Positions 1-8,694 of a stretch of 64,000 nucleotides of DNA are shown in pieces. The notes under the pieces were generated by a model. The model saw nothing but the letters and a program-made list of their open reading frames with translations. It was not told where the DNA came from and made no database searches. This DNA comes from Salinivenus sp. GTDB taxonomy: Bacteria > Bacteroidota > Rhodothermia > Rhodothermales > Salinibacteraceae. The DNA lies in NCBI GenBank assembly GCA_018609755.1, contig JAHENZ010000150.1, positions 1 through 64,000 on the forward strand, given 5' to 3'. Position 1 is the first letter of the stretch; each line of letters starts with the position of its first letter. The position numbers were made by a program, and so were the translations under genes.

Positions 1-386
1 GCCGGCAGGGCGTCGTGGAGGGTGCAGTGCATGCGGGCCGTCACGCCCTCCAGCAGGGGCGTTCCGTGCTCGTCCTGCGTGTGGGGCACGGCCTCGAATT
101 GCTCACGGCCCGTCAGGCCGGGCACGGCAAACCGCTTGGCGAGGTGCACCTGCTCCTCCGACAGCACGTGAACGGCAAATCGGGAACAGGCCTCCATCAC
201 GTCGTACATCTGCGACTCCTCTCCCACGTTGAAACTCACGAGGGGCGGCTCCAGGGCCACGCTCGTAAACGACCCGATGGTGATGCCTCGCGCCTCCTCC
301 TCCCCCTGCGCCGTCACCACAACCACTGGGGACGGCACCCGGCGCATAACGGTCCGAAAGGCACTTCCCTCAACGGCATCAGACAT
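1..386 (-). CDS. Flavin reductase-like FMN-binding protein (3' end missing)
   Basis: This partial gene runs off the left edge. Its start is the ATG at 384-386 on the minus strand, and the visible 128 residues stay open to position 1. The N-terminal part reads like the flavin reductase-like split-barrel family: a short lead, then V-P-S-P-V-V-V-V-T-A, a G-I-T-I-G-S-F-T-S-V segment that normally contacts FMN phosphate, and P-P-L-V-S-F-N-V followed by a conserved F-A-V-H-V-L block. Family members reduce FMN or FAD with NAD(P)H, or supply flavin to a partner oxygenase in the cytosol. The exact substrate cannot be told from this fragment. It is codirectional with the upstream heat-shock operon but separated from dnaJ by 135 bp, so it may be a separate transcription unit. 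Confidence 0.82.
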   Translation of the reverse strand, partial: MSDAVEGSAFRTVMRRVPSPVVVVTAQGEEEARGITIGSFTSVALEPPLVSFNVGEESQMYDVMEACSRFAVHVLSEEQVHLAKRFAVPGLTGREQFEAVPHTQDEHGTPLLEGVTARMHCTLHDALP

Positions 387-521
387 GAAACTCCACGAAC
401 TTGATGGAACGGCGAACGCAGACTGTCGGAGGACGAACAACGCCCATCCGTCCCCTCCGACCCCGTCTGCAATATATCTGTACGTTGCGCTCGCCGCCCC
501 GTTCGAGACCAATCAGAGACG

Positions 522-1670
522 TTACGAAAACACGTCCGACACGCGGCGGAAGAACGACTTCTCGTGCGGATGCTCGTCCGGCTGCGGCTGGAAATTGTCG
601 TGATGCTGCAGTTGCTCCATCATCTCTCGCTCGCTATCGGAGAGCTCCTGCGGAGTCCAGACGTGAATCCGAATCATCTGATCGCCTTTCCCGCTTCCCT
701 CCAGGTCCGGGATGCCTCGATTGCGCATCCGGAGGATTTTGCCGGCCTGCGTGCCTGGCTCCACCTCCAGCCGCGCCCGCCCCTCCAGCGTGGGCACGTC
801 CACCTCCGTCCCCAAAGCCGCTTCCGGAAACGACAGGTACACGTCGTGATAGATGTCGAGGCCGTCGCGCACGAAGTGTTCGTGCGGCTCTTCTTCAATC
901 TCAATGCGGAGGTCTCCCGGTACGCCCCCTCGAATGCCCGCATTTCCCGCGTCGGAGATCGTGAGGTAGTTGCCCTCCATCACGCCCGCCGGCACGGTAA
1001 CGGAGACCGTCTCTTCGCCCTCGATCCGGCCCTCGCCCCCACAGTCGTCACAGGGATTCTCAATAATTCGTCCCTCGCCGTTGCACTGCGGACACGCCTG
1101 TACGTTGACAAACTGGCCAAAGACCGAGCGCGAGACCTGCCGCACCTCCCCGGTGCCGTCGCACTTGGAGCACATGACGTAGTTTTCGCCCTCCATGCCC
1201 CCCTCAGCGCCCGTGCCTTCGCAGGTCTCACACGCCAAAAACTTCCGAACCTTGATGTTCTTCTCCGTTCCTTCCGCGATCTCTTCGAGCGTGAGAGGGA
1301 GCGTCACACGAAGGTCGCTCCCGGGCCGTCCCCGTTGTCGGCGCGACCGACGTCCGCCTCCGCCCCCGAAGATGTCGTCGAAGGCACTGAAGATGTCTTC
1401 GATGTCATGAAAGCCGCGGCCGGCGCCGCGCCCACCGCCGCCGTCTTGCCCGAGCCCGGCGTGGCCGTAGCGATCATACCGCTCTCGGGTTTCCGGGTCG
1501 GACAGCACGTCGTAGGCCTCAGAGGCCTGCTTAAACTTCTGTTCCGCCTCCGGATCGTCCGGGTTGCGATCCGGATGATACTCCATGGCCTTTTCCCGAT
1601 AGGCCTTCTTAATCTCGTCCTGCGAGGCCTCCGAATCGACCCCCAGAACGTCGTAATAGTCACTCGGCAT
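522..1670 (-). CDS. dnaJ: Chaperone DnaJ (Hsp40)
   Basis: Complete 382-residue type I Hsp40. The J domain occupies about residues 1-70 with the H32-P33-D34 tripeptide that stimulates DnaK ATPase. A Gly/Phe-rich linker follows (about 76-106). Four CxxCxGxG zinc motifs then start at Cys147, Cys167, Cys193 and Cys207, and a C-terminal substrate-binding domain closes the protein. It delivers unfolded clients to DnaK in the cytosol. It is the last gene of hrcA-grpE-dnaJ, 53 bp after grpE, and there is no dnaK in this window. Length and all motifs are normal for the family. I see no Shine-Dalgarno sequence before the ATG, as is common in Bacteroidota. Confidence 0.97.
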   Translation of the reverse strand: MPSDYYDVLGVDSEASQDEIKKAYREKAMEYHPDRNPDDPEAEQKFKQASEAYDVLSDPETRERYDRYGHAGLGQDGGGGRGAGRGFHDIEDIFSAFDDIFGGGGGRRSRRQRGRPGSDLRVTLPLTLEEIAEGTEKNIKVRKFLACETCEGTGAEGGMEGENYVMCSKCDGTGEVRQVSRSVFGQFVNVQACPQCNGEGRIIENPCDDCGGEGRIEGEETVSVTVPAGVMEGNYLTISDAGNAGIRGGVPGDLRIEIEEEPHEHFVRDGLDIYHDVYLSFPEAALGTEVDVPTLEGRARLEVEPGTQAGKILRMRNRGIPDLEGSGKGDQMIRIHVWTPQELSDSEREMMEQLQHHDNFQPQPDEHPHEKSFFRRVSDVFS

Positions 1671-1723
1671 GTGTGAGACGTTTGCAATTCAGAAAAGAAG
1701 CATGTCGCGAGAACCACCGACGG

Positions 1724-2401
1724 CTACTGGTCGTCGGCGTCCTCCTCGTCGGACGGCTCCGTGGCCACCACGACGCGGCTGTGCCGGATGACGCGGTCAT
1801 CCATTCGGTACCCCTTGCGAATTTCCTGGAGGACCGTACCGGGCGCCTCCTCCTCGGACGGTTGCCGCATCATGGCCTCGTGGAGCCCCTCGTCAAAGGG
1901 TTGGCCCTCCGCTTCAATGGGCTCCACGCCCAGATTTTCCAGAGTATCGCGAAATTTACGAAAGACCATTTCTACGCCCCCCTTCAACGACTCATAGGCG
2001 GCCTCCGGATCCTGATTCTCCTCCAGTTCCTCCGCCGCGTCGATCGAGCGCTCAAAGTCATCCAGCACCTCCAGGACCGGCTCAATCACTTCGAGCATGC
2101 CGGCCTCGTGACGCCGCTTCTTTTCCCGATCCATGCGGCGCCGGTAGTTTTCGAACTCCGCTGCCTTGCGGAGCACACGCTCGTTGAGCTCGTCGCGCTC
2201 TTCTTCGAGCGCCTCGACCTTTTCGGTCAGCTCCTGAATTTTCTGCTCGGAGTCGGAAAGGGATTCAGCCTCTCCGTTCTCGTCGGGGGCCTCCTCGTCG
2301 AGGTCAGGGTCTGGGCCTTCCCCCGACGGTTGGGAGGCCTCCACAGAGTCGGCGGATGAGTCGTTCGCGGTCTGTCGACCGTTGGATTGATCTGTGCTCA
2401 C
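1724..2401 (-). CDS. grpE: Nucleotide exchange factor GrpE
   Basis: A 225-residue GrpE that releases ADP from DnaK. The first 50 or so residues are low-complexity and strongly acidic. A long coiled coil (about 52-110) follows, including the E-F-E-N-Y-R-R-R-M motif at the end of the helix. The C-terminal beta domain has the family signature around V-L-Q-E-I-R-K-G-Y. Translation appears to begin at a GTG (2399-2401). It lies between hrcA (84 bp upstream) and dnaJ (53 bp downstream) and should be co-transcribed with both. The acidic N-terminal extension fits a salt-adapted proteome, which is an inference. Confidence 0.96.
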   Translation of the reverse strand: MSTDQSNGRQTANDSSADSVEASQPSGEGPDPDLDEEAPDENGEAESLSDSEQKIQELTEKVEALEEERDELNERVLRKAAEFENYRRRMDREKKRRHEAGMLEVIEPVLEVLDDFERSIDAAEELEENQDPEAAYESLKGGVEMVFRKFRDTLENLGVEPIEAEGQPFDEGLHEAMMRQPSEEEAPGTVLQEIRKGYRMDDRVIRHSRVVVATEPSDEEDADDQ

Positions 2402-2485
2402 AATCGGGTTGGGGTCTGCAACAGAGAAGAATCAAACGAAGGCCGTCATCGCCAGGGGAATCGCACGCGAGGCGAGAGCACCGCG

Positions 2486-3652
2486 TTACGAGGACGGCTC
2501 CGAGGGCTCGTCGGCCCCCTCGTCCCCCGAGCGATTGATGACGTGGGCGGCATTTTCGACGAGGGCCACGGCGCGGGGGTAATCCATGCGGGTCGGTCCA
2601 ATGACGCCGAGGGTGCCCACCGTGTCCCCAATGCGGTACGGGGAGGTCACAATGGAATACGCATCCATTTCTTCTTCCTCCGAATTTCCGCCAATGCGAA
2701 TGGTCACCTGCCCCACGGCGTTCGGGTCCGACTCGAAAAGATCTTCAAGCACTTGAACGACGTGGTCCTCATCTTCGATGATCTGAATGAGCCGACGAAT
2801 GTCATCCGGCTCCTGGAATTCAGGCTGTGTGAGAATGTTCTCCGTCCCTTTAAACTCCAGGCGTCCCTCCTCCGGTTCACTGAAGAGAACGGCGGCCTCG
2901 TCCACGATGAGTTCGATGAGGCCCGTCTGGTCTCGAAGATCCTTGACTCGCTCCTCGTGCGTCTCGCGGATTTCCTGAAGCGTCAGGCCCGCAAGCCGCT
3001 CGTTCAGGAGCGACACGACGCGATCTACCTGCGGACGCTCCAGGTCCGCTTCACACTCGAGCACGATGGTTTTTACGACCCCGCCCCGCACGCTCATAAC
3101 GAACATGAGTCGATGGCCTGATAGCGGGACAATGTCGAGGCGATCGAGCACACCGGTGGACAGCCGGGGGCTCAACGCAATGCCGAGCAGATTGGAAAGC
3201 TTGCTCAGGAGACGCGTACTTTCTCGCAGCAGCTCGTCGGTGTCCTTCACGAGCCTCGCCAGTCGCATCTTCAACATCTCCCGCTCCACCTCCGTCAGCT
3301 CGGGCGTGTCCATCAGCTCGTCCACGAAGGTGCGATAGCCCATGCGCGTGGGCACCCGCCCGGCGGAGGTGTAGGGATGGTCCAGGTAGCCCATGTCCTC
3401 CAGGTCCGCCATGGTGTTGCGAATGGAGGCGGCACTCAGATCCAGTGAGCTGTCTTTCGCCAGCGAGCGCGATCCGACCGGCCCCGCCGAGTCCACAAAT
3501 TGCTCCACGACGAGACGCAGAATGGTGCGCTCCCGATCACTCAGGGGCGGACGCCCGTCGGTCTGATCCTCAGCCTCCACGGTACTCGTGCTCACGTCGT
3601 TCACTGAGTTGTGTACAGGACAATTTCGCAACAGGGCAACGGTCCTCCTCAT
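2486..3652 (-). CDS. hrcA: Heat-inducible transcription repressor HrcA
   Basis: HrcA represses heat-shock operons by binding an inverted-repeat operator and is recycled by GroEL. Family marks are the N-terminal winged helix (L-S-D-R-E-R-T-I-L-R-L-V-V, then G-P-V-G-S-R-S-L-A and S-I-R-N-T-M-A-D-L-E-D-M-G-Y) and Y-T-S-A-G-R-V-P-T in the wing. The dimerisation/GAF-like domain and C-terminal block follow (G-T-L-G-V-I-G-P-T-R-M-D-Y near the end). The ATG at 3652 gives 388 residues. A GTG at 3595 gives 369 and matches the similar V-S-T start of grpE, so the true start is uncertain. A dyad at 3689-3711 lies just upstream, suggesting autoregulation. Confidence 0.95.
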   Translation of the reverse strand: MRRTVALLRNCPVHNSVNDVSTSTVEAEDQTDGRPPLSDRERTILRLVVEQFVDSAGPVGSRSLAKDSSLDLSAASIRNTMADLEDMGYLDHPYTSAGRVPTRMGYRTFVDELMDTPELTEVEREMLKMRLARLVKDTDELLRESTRLLSKLSNLLGIALSPRLSTGVLDRLDIVPLSGHRLMFVMSVRGGVVKTIVLECEADLERPQVDRVVSLLNERLAGLTLQEIRETHEERVKDLRDQTGLIELIVDEAAVLFSEPEEGRLEFKGTENILTQPEFQEPDDIRRLIQIIEDEDHVVQVLEDLFESDPNAVGQVTIRIGGNSEEEEMDAYSIVTSPYRIGDTVGTLGVIGPTRMDYPRAVALVENAAHVINRSGDEGADEPSEPSS

Positions 3653-3974
3653 GCCCGACCGGGACGCCTAATTTGAATCTAAGCAAAGGACGTGCCGATT
3701 CTTCGCACGTCTCTACTACACTTTCAAAACAAGATCGACATCCCACGAGGAAGCTCTGTTCCCTCCGATACTGTACATAAGGTCTGGTTTCAAGTTTCCT
3801 CTCCGGCCTGTCCAAATTCTCCGGCGACTGGCTCCCATCGGGGGAAGCCGTGCCCAGAAAAAAACACTGTCGGGCCGAAACGCTCCCCTGCCCCACGTAT
3901 ACAGTACGATGCGCGCGAGAAGAGACGGCCCCTCTCTGTGCGTTCGATGGTTTCACCGCTCACCTCCGATCTCT
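3653..3974. other. Divergent hrcA/sppA intergenic region
   Basis: About 320 bp separate the two divergent starts. It contains the CIRCE-like dyad at 3689-3711. I find no other convincing promoter, RNA gene or ORF, although the reading frame of sppA stays open upstream to about 3909 without a likely start. Confidence 0.5.
3689..3711 (-). promoter_or_regulatory. CIRCE-like inverted repeat upstream of hrcA
   Basis: Perfect 7-bp inverted repeat GACGTGC (3689-3695) and GCACGTC (3705-3711) separated by exactly 9 bp. Spacing and place (37-59 bp before the hrcA ATG) match the CIRCE operator of HrcA, consensus TTAGCACTC-N9-GAGTGCTAA, but the arm sequence differs. Calling it the HrcA site is an inference. 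Confidence 0.5.
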
Positions 3975-5780
3975 ATGCGTTTTTTGTCTACACTGACGGC
4001 CAGTGTTCTCGGCACGCTGCTCGCCTTCGGCATCGTCATCTTCTTCCTCTTTTTCTTTTTCTTTGCTCTGAGCCTCTCGACGGACACGACCCCCTCCGTT
4101 GAGCCGAGCTCGGTTCTCACGGTGCCGATTGAGGGCCCGATTCCCGAACGAGTGTCCGATAATCCGTTCCAACAAGCCTTCGGAAACGCTCCCTCCTACG
4201 ACCTGCACGATCTGCAGCAGGCCCTCCGCAACGCCCAGTCGGACGATCGCATCTCGGCCGTCTGGCTCCGCATGAAGGGCACGTCCGCGTCTTGGGGAAC
4301 CCTGGAGGAAGTACGGGACGCCGTGGTTGAGGTCCGTGAAAGTGGCACGCCGGTGATTGCGTCCAGCGAAGAGTTCGGCATGGGAGAAAAAGAGTACTTT
4401 GTTGCCAGCGCGGCCGACAGTGTCTTCGCGGGGCCACAGACGTTTTTTGAGTACAATGGCTTCGCTTCGATCCAGCCCTTCTTCAAAAATGCCTTCGACA
4501 AGCTCGATGTCGAACCGCAGATCATTCGGGCCGGCAAGTACAAAAGTGCCGGGGAGACCTTCATGCGATCGGACTTCTCGGAACCGAACCGGGAGCAGAT
4601 TGAGGCACTCATCACCACCATCAACGACCGCTTTACCTCGGCTGTGGCGGAGGGACGTGGGATGTCCGCCTCGTCCCTGAAGACGCTGGCGGAGGAACAG
4701 GCCGTCCTGGACGCGTCGGTCGCCGTGGACGAAGGTCTCGTGGACGGACTGCGGTACGAGGACGAGGTTCGTTCTCTGTTACGCGACGAGGTCGGGACGC
4801 CCGAGGGGCTCGACCTTTCGACGACCTCCGTGTCGCAGTACAGCCGCATTCCGAGCGAAAACGTTGGGGTCAGCTACACCGGCACGGGAAACGTAGCGGT
4901 CGTGTACGGCGAAGGCAATATCGTTTCTGGTGAGCCCGACCAAAGCCCCTTCGGTCCCTCCTCGCAGGTGCTGGGCTCCACCCCGCTGATCGAGGCCCTA
5001 AACGACGCCCGTACGTCGTCGGCGACGCAGGCGGTCGTCCTCCGAATTAACTCGCCGGGCGGCAGTGCGGCAGCGTCGGAGGCCATGTGGCACGCCGTAA
5101 AACGCACGGCGGACGAAAAGCCGGTGATTGTGTCGATGGGGGGTGTGGCCGCCTCCGGTGGCTACTACATCGCAGCGCCCGCGGACACGATTGTCGCGAA
5201 CACGACGACCACGACCGGCTCCATCGGGGTCTTCGGGCTGCTCTGGAATGCCGAGGGCCTTCTGGAAGACAAGCTGGGCGTGACCTTTGACGCCGTCACG
5301 ACGAGCCCGTATGCCGACCTCTTCGCCTCCAACAAGCCGCTGGCCCCCGAAGAGCGAGCGCTTTTTGAGCGCACCATCGAAAGCACGTACAACACCTTTC
5401 TGCAGCGCGTGGGCGAGGGCCGCGACATGGATACCTCGGCGGTGAACGACGTGGCACAGGGCCGTGTCTGGTCGGGACGCGACGCGCAAGAGGTGGGACT
5501 CGTGGACACGACGGGCAGCCTGCAGGATGCCATTGACATTGCCGGGGCGGCGGCCGGAATGGGCGAGGGTCCGTACCGAACCCGGACGCTCCCCCGTCCA
5601 AAAACCTTCTTTGAACGCCTCAATGAGCAATTGGCCACACAGGCCACGAAAGTCTGGCAGTCGATGGCCTCCACGCCGCTCGAACGGTCGCTGTGGCGCC
5701 ATTCACGGGTGCTGAAGCGCGTGACCGGCTCGAACGGACGGGTGCAGGCTCGATTGCCGTACGTGCCGGATGCCAAGTAA
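3975..5780 (+). CDS. sppA: Signal peptide peptidase SppA, 67K type
   Basis: A 601-residue membrane-anchored serine protease that degrades cleaved signal peptides. The ATG at 3975 is chosen because it places a single strongly hydrophobic anchor at residues 11-34, as expected; longer in-frame starts only add a charged lead. It has two tandem SppA domains, as in E. coli: the N-terminal one supplies the general base Lys190 in G-K-Y-K-S-A-G-E, and the C-terminal one supplies the nucleophile Ser394 in G-V-A-A-S-G-G-Y-Y. Both key residues are present, so it should be active. It is divergent from hrcA, and its TAA stop directly abuts a palindromic element at 5781. Confidence 0.95.
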   Translation: MRFLSTLTASVLGTLLAFGIVIFFLFFFFFALSLSTDTTPSVEPSSVLTVPIEGPIPERVSDNPFQQAFGNAPSYDLHDLQQALRNAQSDDRISAVWLRMKGTSASWGTLEEVRDAVVEVRESGTPVIASSEEFGMGEKEYFVASAADSVFAGPQTFFEYNGFASIQPFFKNAFDKLDVEPQIIRAGKYKSAGETFMRSDFSEPNREQIEALITTINDRFTSAVAEGRGMSASSLKTLAEEQAVLDASVAVDEGLVDGLRYEDEVRSLLRDEVGTPEGLDLSTTSVSQYSRIPSENVGVSYTGTGNVAVVYGEGNIVSGEPDQSPFGPSSQVLGSTPLIEALNDARTSSATQAVVLRINSPGGSAAASEAMWHAVKRTADEKPVIVSMGGVAASGGYYIAAPADTIVANTTTTTGSIGVFGLLWNAEGLLEDKLGVTFDAVTTSPYADLFASNKPLAPEERALFERTIESTYNTFLQRVGEGRDMDTSAVNDVAQGRVWSGRDAQEVGLVDTTGSLQDAIDIAGAAAGMGEGPYRTRTLPRPKTFFERLNEQLATQATKVWQSMASTPLERSLWRHSRVLKRVTGSNGRVQARLPYVPDAK

Positions 5781-5958
5781 TAACCCAAGTTACGACCTAT
5801 GGTGCTGTTTTCGGTGTGACGGCGGACGGCTGACCACAGACCGCGGAATATGGCGCTTTTCGGCGGTCCGCCGTCCGGGGCTCCGACTTCGTCGGAGTCA
5901 TCCTACGCGGTGGTCTGCCGTCATTAAGACATACACTTGTACCCCGCAACTTGGGTTA
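5781..5958. repeat. 178-bp palindromic MITE-like element
   Basis: Bounded by perfect 11-bp terminal inverted repeats, TAACCCAAGTT (5781-5791) and AACTTGGGTTA (5948-5958). Nested inside are GACGGCGGAC (5818-5827) against GTCCGCCGTC (5866-5875), TGACGGC (5817-5823) against GCCGTCA (5917-5923), and a tight hairpin CTCCGAC-TTC-GTCGGAG (5881-5897). No ORF and no clear target-site duplication are visible. It fills the whole gap between convergent sppA and gpmI, so it could be a miniature transposable element, a REP-like element, or a large bidirectional terminator. Confidence 0.55.
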
Positions 5959-5964
5959 CACACA

Positions 5965-7536
5965 TTACTCGGTACGGGCGGGCGTCTCCTGGGGAATCAG
6001 CACATCCCCGTCCATCGTCTTCGGCACCTCTTCGCCGAGAAGGGCAAGAATCGTAGGAGCCACGTCGCCAAGCTTGCCGTCTTGAACGGGCCCTTCGACG
6101 TCGTCCTTCAGAATAATGTGGGGCACGAGGGCCGTCGTGTGTGCCGTGTGTGGCGAGCCGTCCGGATTTTTCAGCTTGTCGGCGTTGCCGTGATCAGCAA
6201 TCACGCTCACGGAGTAGTTGTTGCGACGGGCGGCCTCTACGACCTGCTTCGCGGCAGCATCCACGGCCTCGCACGCCGTCACCGCCGCGTCAAAGTCGCC
6301 GGTGTGTCCCACCATGTCGGGATTCGCAAAGTTGAGCACCACCAGGTTGTACGGCGTCTCGTCGAGCGCCTTTTCCGTCCGTTCTGCCACCTCGGGGGCG
6401 CTCATTTCCGGCTGTAGGTCGTACGTGGACACGTCTGGACTCTGTACGAGAATCCGATCCTCCCCGTCAAACCTGTCCTCTCGCCCCCCGCTAAAGAAGT
6501 AGGTCACGTGCGCGTACTTCTCCGTTTCGGCCACGCGGAGCTGCGTGCCGCCCCGGCGACTGATGACATCGCCGAGCGTGTGCTCCAGGTTCACGCGGTC
6601 GAAGGCAATGGGAAGGTCGAACTCTTTGTCGTACGGCGTCATCATAACGTATTCCAGGTCCAGCTTCTCGCGCTCGAAATGGTCGAATTCGTCCACCGTG
6701 AATGCACGGGTTAACTGTCGCGCGCGATCGGCCCGGAAGTTGAAGAAGATCACGCCGTCCCCATCCTCCACGCGGGTGCCCTTTTCCCCGAAGGCCTCTT
6801 CTCCCTCCACCCGAATACGGCGAGGCTCCACGAACTCGTCCGTGACGTCGTTTTCGTAACTGGCCTCCAGGGCCGCAACGGGATCGTCGAACACCTCTCC
6901 CTCTCCTTCCGTGAGGAGCCGGTACGCCTTCTCCGTGCGCTCCCATCGCTCGTCACGATCCATGGCGTGATACCGGCCGACGATCGACACGAGGCGCCCC
7001 ACGCCCACCTCCTCGGCTGCTTCTTGAAACTGCCGTACGTACTCCACCCCACCGTGCGGATCGGTGTCCCGGCCATCGGTGAAGGCATGCACACAGACCT
7101 GCTCGGGGGCGAGGCCTTCGCGGCGAGCCAACTCCAGCAGGCCGTACACGTGCTCCAGGTGGCTGTGGACCCCCCCGTCCGAGAAGCACCCCATGAGGTG
7201 CAGTTTTTGATCATTCTCCTTGGCCTGACGGGCAGCCCCTACGAGCGCCTCATTTTCAAAGAGCGACTCGTCCTCAATGGCCTTCGAGATGCGCAAAATC
7301 TCCTGCCACACGACACGCCCGGCCCCGAGATTCGTGTGCCCAACCTCCGAGTTGCCCATTTGCCCGTCCGGCAGGCCCACAGCCCGACCGGAGGCCTGCA
7401 GGGTGGCGTGCGGATGTTCGTCGAAGAGCGAGTCGACGAACGGGGTGTCAGCGTGATCGATGGCGCTGACGGACGGGTCTTCGGCAATGCCCCATCCGTC
7501 AAGAATGAGAAGGAGGTGGCGGTTCGAGGCGTCCAT
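5965..7536 (-). CDS. gpmI: 2,3-bisphosphoglycerate-independent phosphoglycerate mutase
   Basis: A 523-residue Mn-dependent mutase of glycolysis that interconverts 3- and 2-phosphoglycerate. The alkaline phosphatase-like metal core starts with L-L-I-L-D-G-W-G. The phosphorylated Ser63 lies in M-G-N-S-E-V-G-H, and the inserted phosphotransferase domain includes H-A-F-T-D-G-R-D. The C-terminal metal ligands are in N-F-A-N-P-D-M-V-G-H-T-G and I-A-D-H-G-N-A-D. The ATG at 7536 is preferred over a TTG 9 bp upstream. Length is normal. It converges with sppA across a palindromic element. Confidence 0.96.
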   Translation of the reverse strand: MDASNRHLLLILDGWGIAEDPSVSAIDHADTPFVDSLFDEHPHATLQASGRAVGLPDGQMGNSEVGHTNLGAGRVVWQEILRISKAIEDESLFENEALVGAARQAKENDQKLHLMGCFSDGGVHSHLEHVYGLLELARREGLAPEQVCVHAFTDGRDTDPHGGVEYVRQFQEAAEEVGVGRLVSIVGRYHAMDRDERWERTEKAYRLLTEGEGEVFDDPVAALEASYENDVTDEFVEPRRIRVEGEEAFGEKGTRVEDGDGVIFFNFRADRARQLTRAFTVDEFDHFEREKLDLEYVMMTPYDKEFDLPIAFDRVNLEHTLGDVISRRGGTQLRVAETEKYAHVTYFFSGGREDRFDGEDRILVQSPDVSTYDLQPEMSAPEVAERTEKALDETPYNLVVLNFANPDMVGHTGDFDAAVTACEAVDAAAKQVVEAARRNNYSVSVIADHGNADKLKNPDGSPHTAHTTALVPHIILKDDVEGPVQDGKLGDVAPTILALLGEEVPKTMDGDVLIPQETPARTE

Positions 7537-7743
7537 GCGGAGCAAAGAATACGTGTGATTGGCGTACAGCGTCGAGTCGTCCTCAAGCTAAGTGGTCGGG
7601 GGCCGAATTGCTACCGGGCCGTGCCTCCCGCTCTCCTCTGGAAACACTCGCAACATTTCCGTCCCTCCTTCCCATTCGTCTTCAGGAGGAGTCGAACACG
7701 ATCCGAGCGAAGAATGCCCCGAGGTTGACTTGAAACGGGGAAA

Positions 7744-8631
7744 TCACCCATTCACCCGGTAGTCCTTCACCTGCTTCGTTGGGGAGCCATTTTTGGTTCG
7801 CAACACCTGCATCGACCCGCAGTGGGGGCACGCCACTTGTTCGAGGTCGTACCGGTCGACGTGGGTGTCCGGCTCATCGAAATAGTGATTGCTAGTGGTG
7901 CAATAGTAGGTGCCTTCCGTCTCGTCGAGCCCAGACTTTTCTTCTGGGAGCGTTTGCAGCCGATCGTAATATTTGCACACCTCCGTGAGCGAGCAGTCGG
8001 CGCAGTCGGGCGAGCGGGCCATGCACGTGTATCGGCCGTGCAGGATGAGCAGATGGTGCGCATCGGCCCAATCGTCCCGTGGAATGACGCGCTTGAGCTG
8101 CTGCTCCACTTTCTTCGGCGTGTCGGCGCCTTCCGTAACGAGCCCGATCCGATTGGCCACCCGAAACACGTGCGTGTCGACCGGGAGGGCGTCTACGTCG
8201 AACGCAACGTTTGCAACCACCTGCGCCGTCTTACGACCCACGCCCGTGAGTGTCTGAAGATCGTCCACCGCCGATGGGACGTCTCCTCCAAAATTCTCCA
8301 CCACCTGCCGTGCCATTTTCGCCAGGTATCCTGCCTTGTTGTTCGGAAACGTAATGGACTGGATGTACGGGTAAATGTCATCCGGGGAAGCACCGGCTAG
8401 GTCGTGAACCGTGGGGTACGCCTCGAAGAGGTCCGGCGTGGCCTCATTCACCCGTTCGTCGGTGCACTGTGCCGAAAGGATGACGGCGACGAGCAACTGG
8501 TAGGGCGTTTCATAGTCCAGTTCGGTGGTCGGGTGCTCAATCTCTTCTCGGAGCCGGTTGAGGACAAACGCGGCACGGTCGGTACGTCCCACAAGTTCGG
8601 TAGCGATTCTGTTCGTAATTGCAACAGACAT
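7744..8631 (-). CDS. nth: Endonuclease III with C-terminal Cys-rich extension
   Basis: A DNA glycosylase/AP lyase for oxidised pyrimidines. The helix-hairpin-helix L-T-G-V-G-R-K-T-A carries catalytic Lys134, and the catalytic Asp152 is in V-D-T-H-V. The [4Fe-4S] ligands Cys203, Cys210, Cys213 and Cys219 have the classic C-x6-C-x2-C-x5-C spacing. The core ends near residue 225, as in E. coli Nth (211 residues). About 70 extra residues follow with C244, H249 and a C-P-H-C pair (268, 271), resembling a small zinc ribbon. The ATG at 8631 is preferred to an upstream TTG. It is divergent from the DUF4105 gene with only 63 bp between starts. Confidence 0.93.
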   Translation of the reverse strand: MSVAITNRIATELVGRTDRAAFVLNRLREEIEHPTTELDYETPYQLLVAVILSAQCTDERVNEATPDLFEAYPTVHDLAGASPDDIYPYIQSITFPNNKAGYLAKMARQVVENFGGDVPSAVDDLQTLTGVGRKTAQVVANVAFDVDALPVDTHVFRVANRIGLVTEGADTPKKVEQQLKRVIPRDDWADAHHLLILHGRYTCMARSPDCADCSLTEVCKYYDRLQTLPEEKSGLDETEGTYYCTTSNHYFDEPDTHVDRYDLEQVACPHCGSMQVLRTKNGSPTKQVKDYRVNG

Positions 8632-8694
8632 TCGAACCCGTCTCCCCCCCAACCGTTCGAGGCGCTCTCGTCGTGTTCAACAGATTTTCGCTCC

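Noticed and set aside
564-1676. 370-codon plus-strand ORF opposite dnaJ
   Set aside because: Antisense shadow of a clear dnaJ gene; no domain in its translation.
8404-8694. Upstream extension of the DUF4105 reading frame
   Set aside because: It is antisense to nth and would bury the clear signal peptide that starts at 8695.
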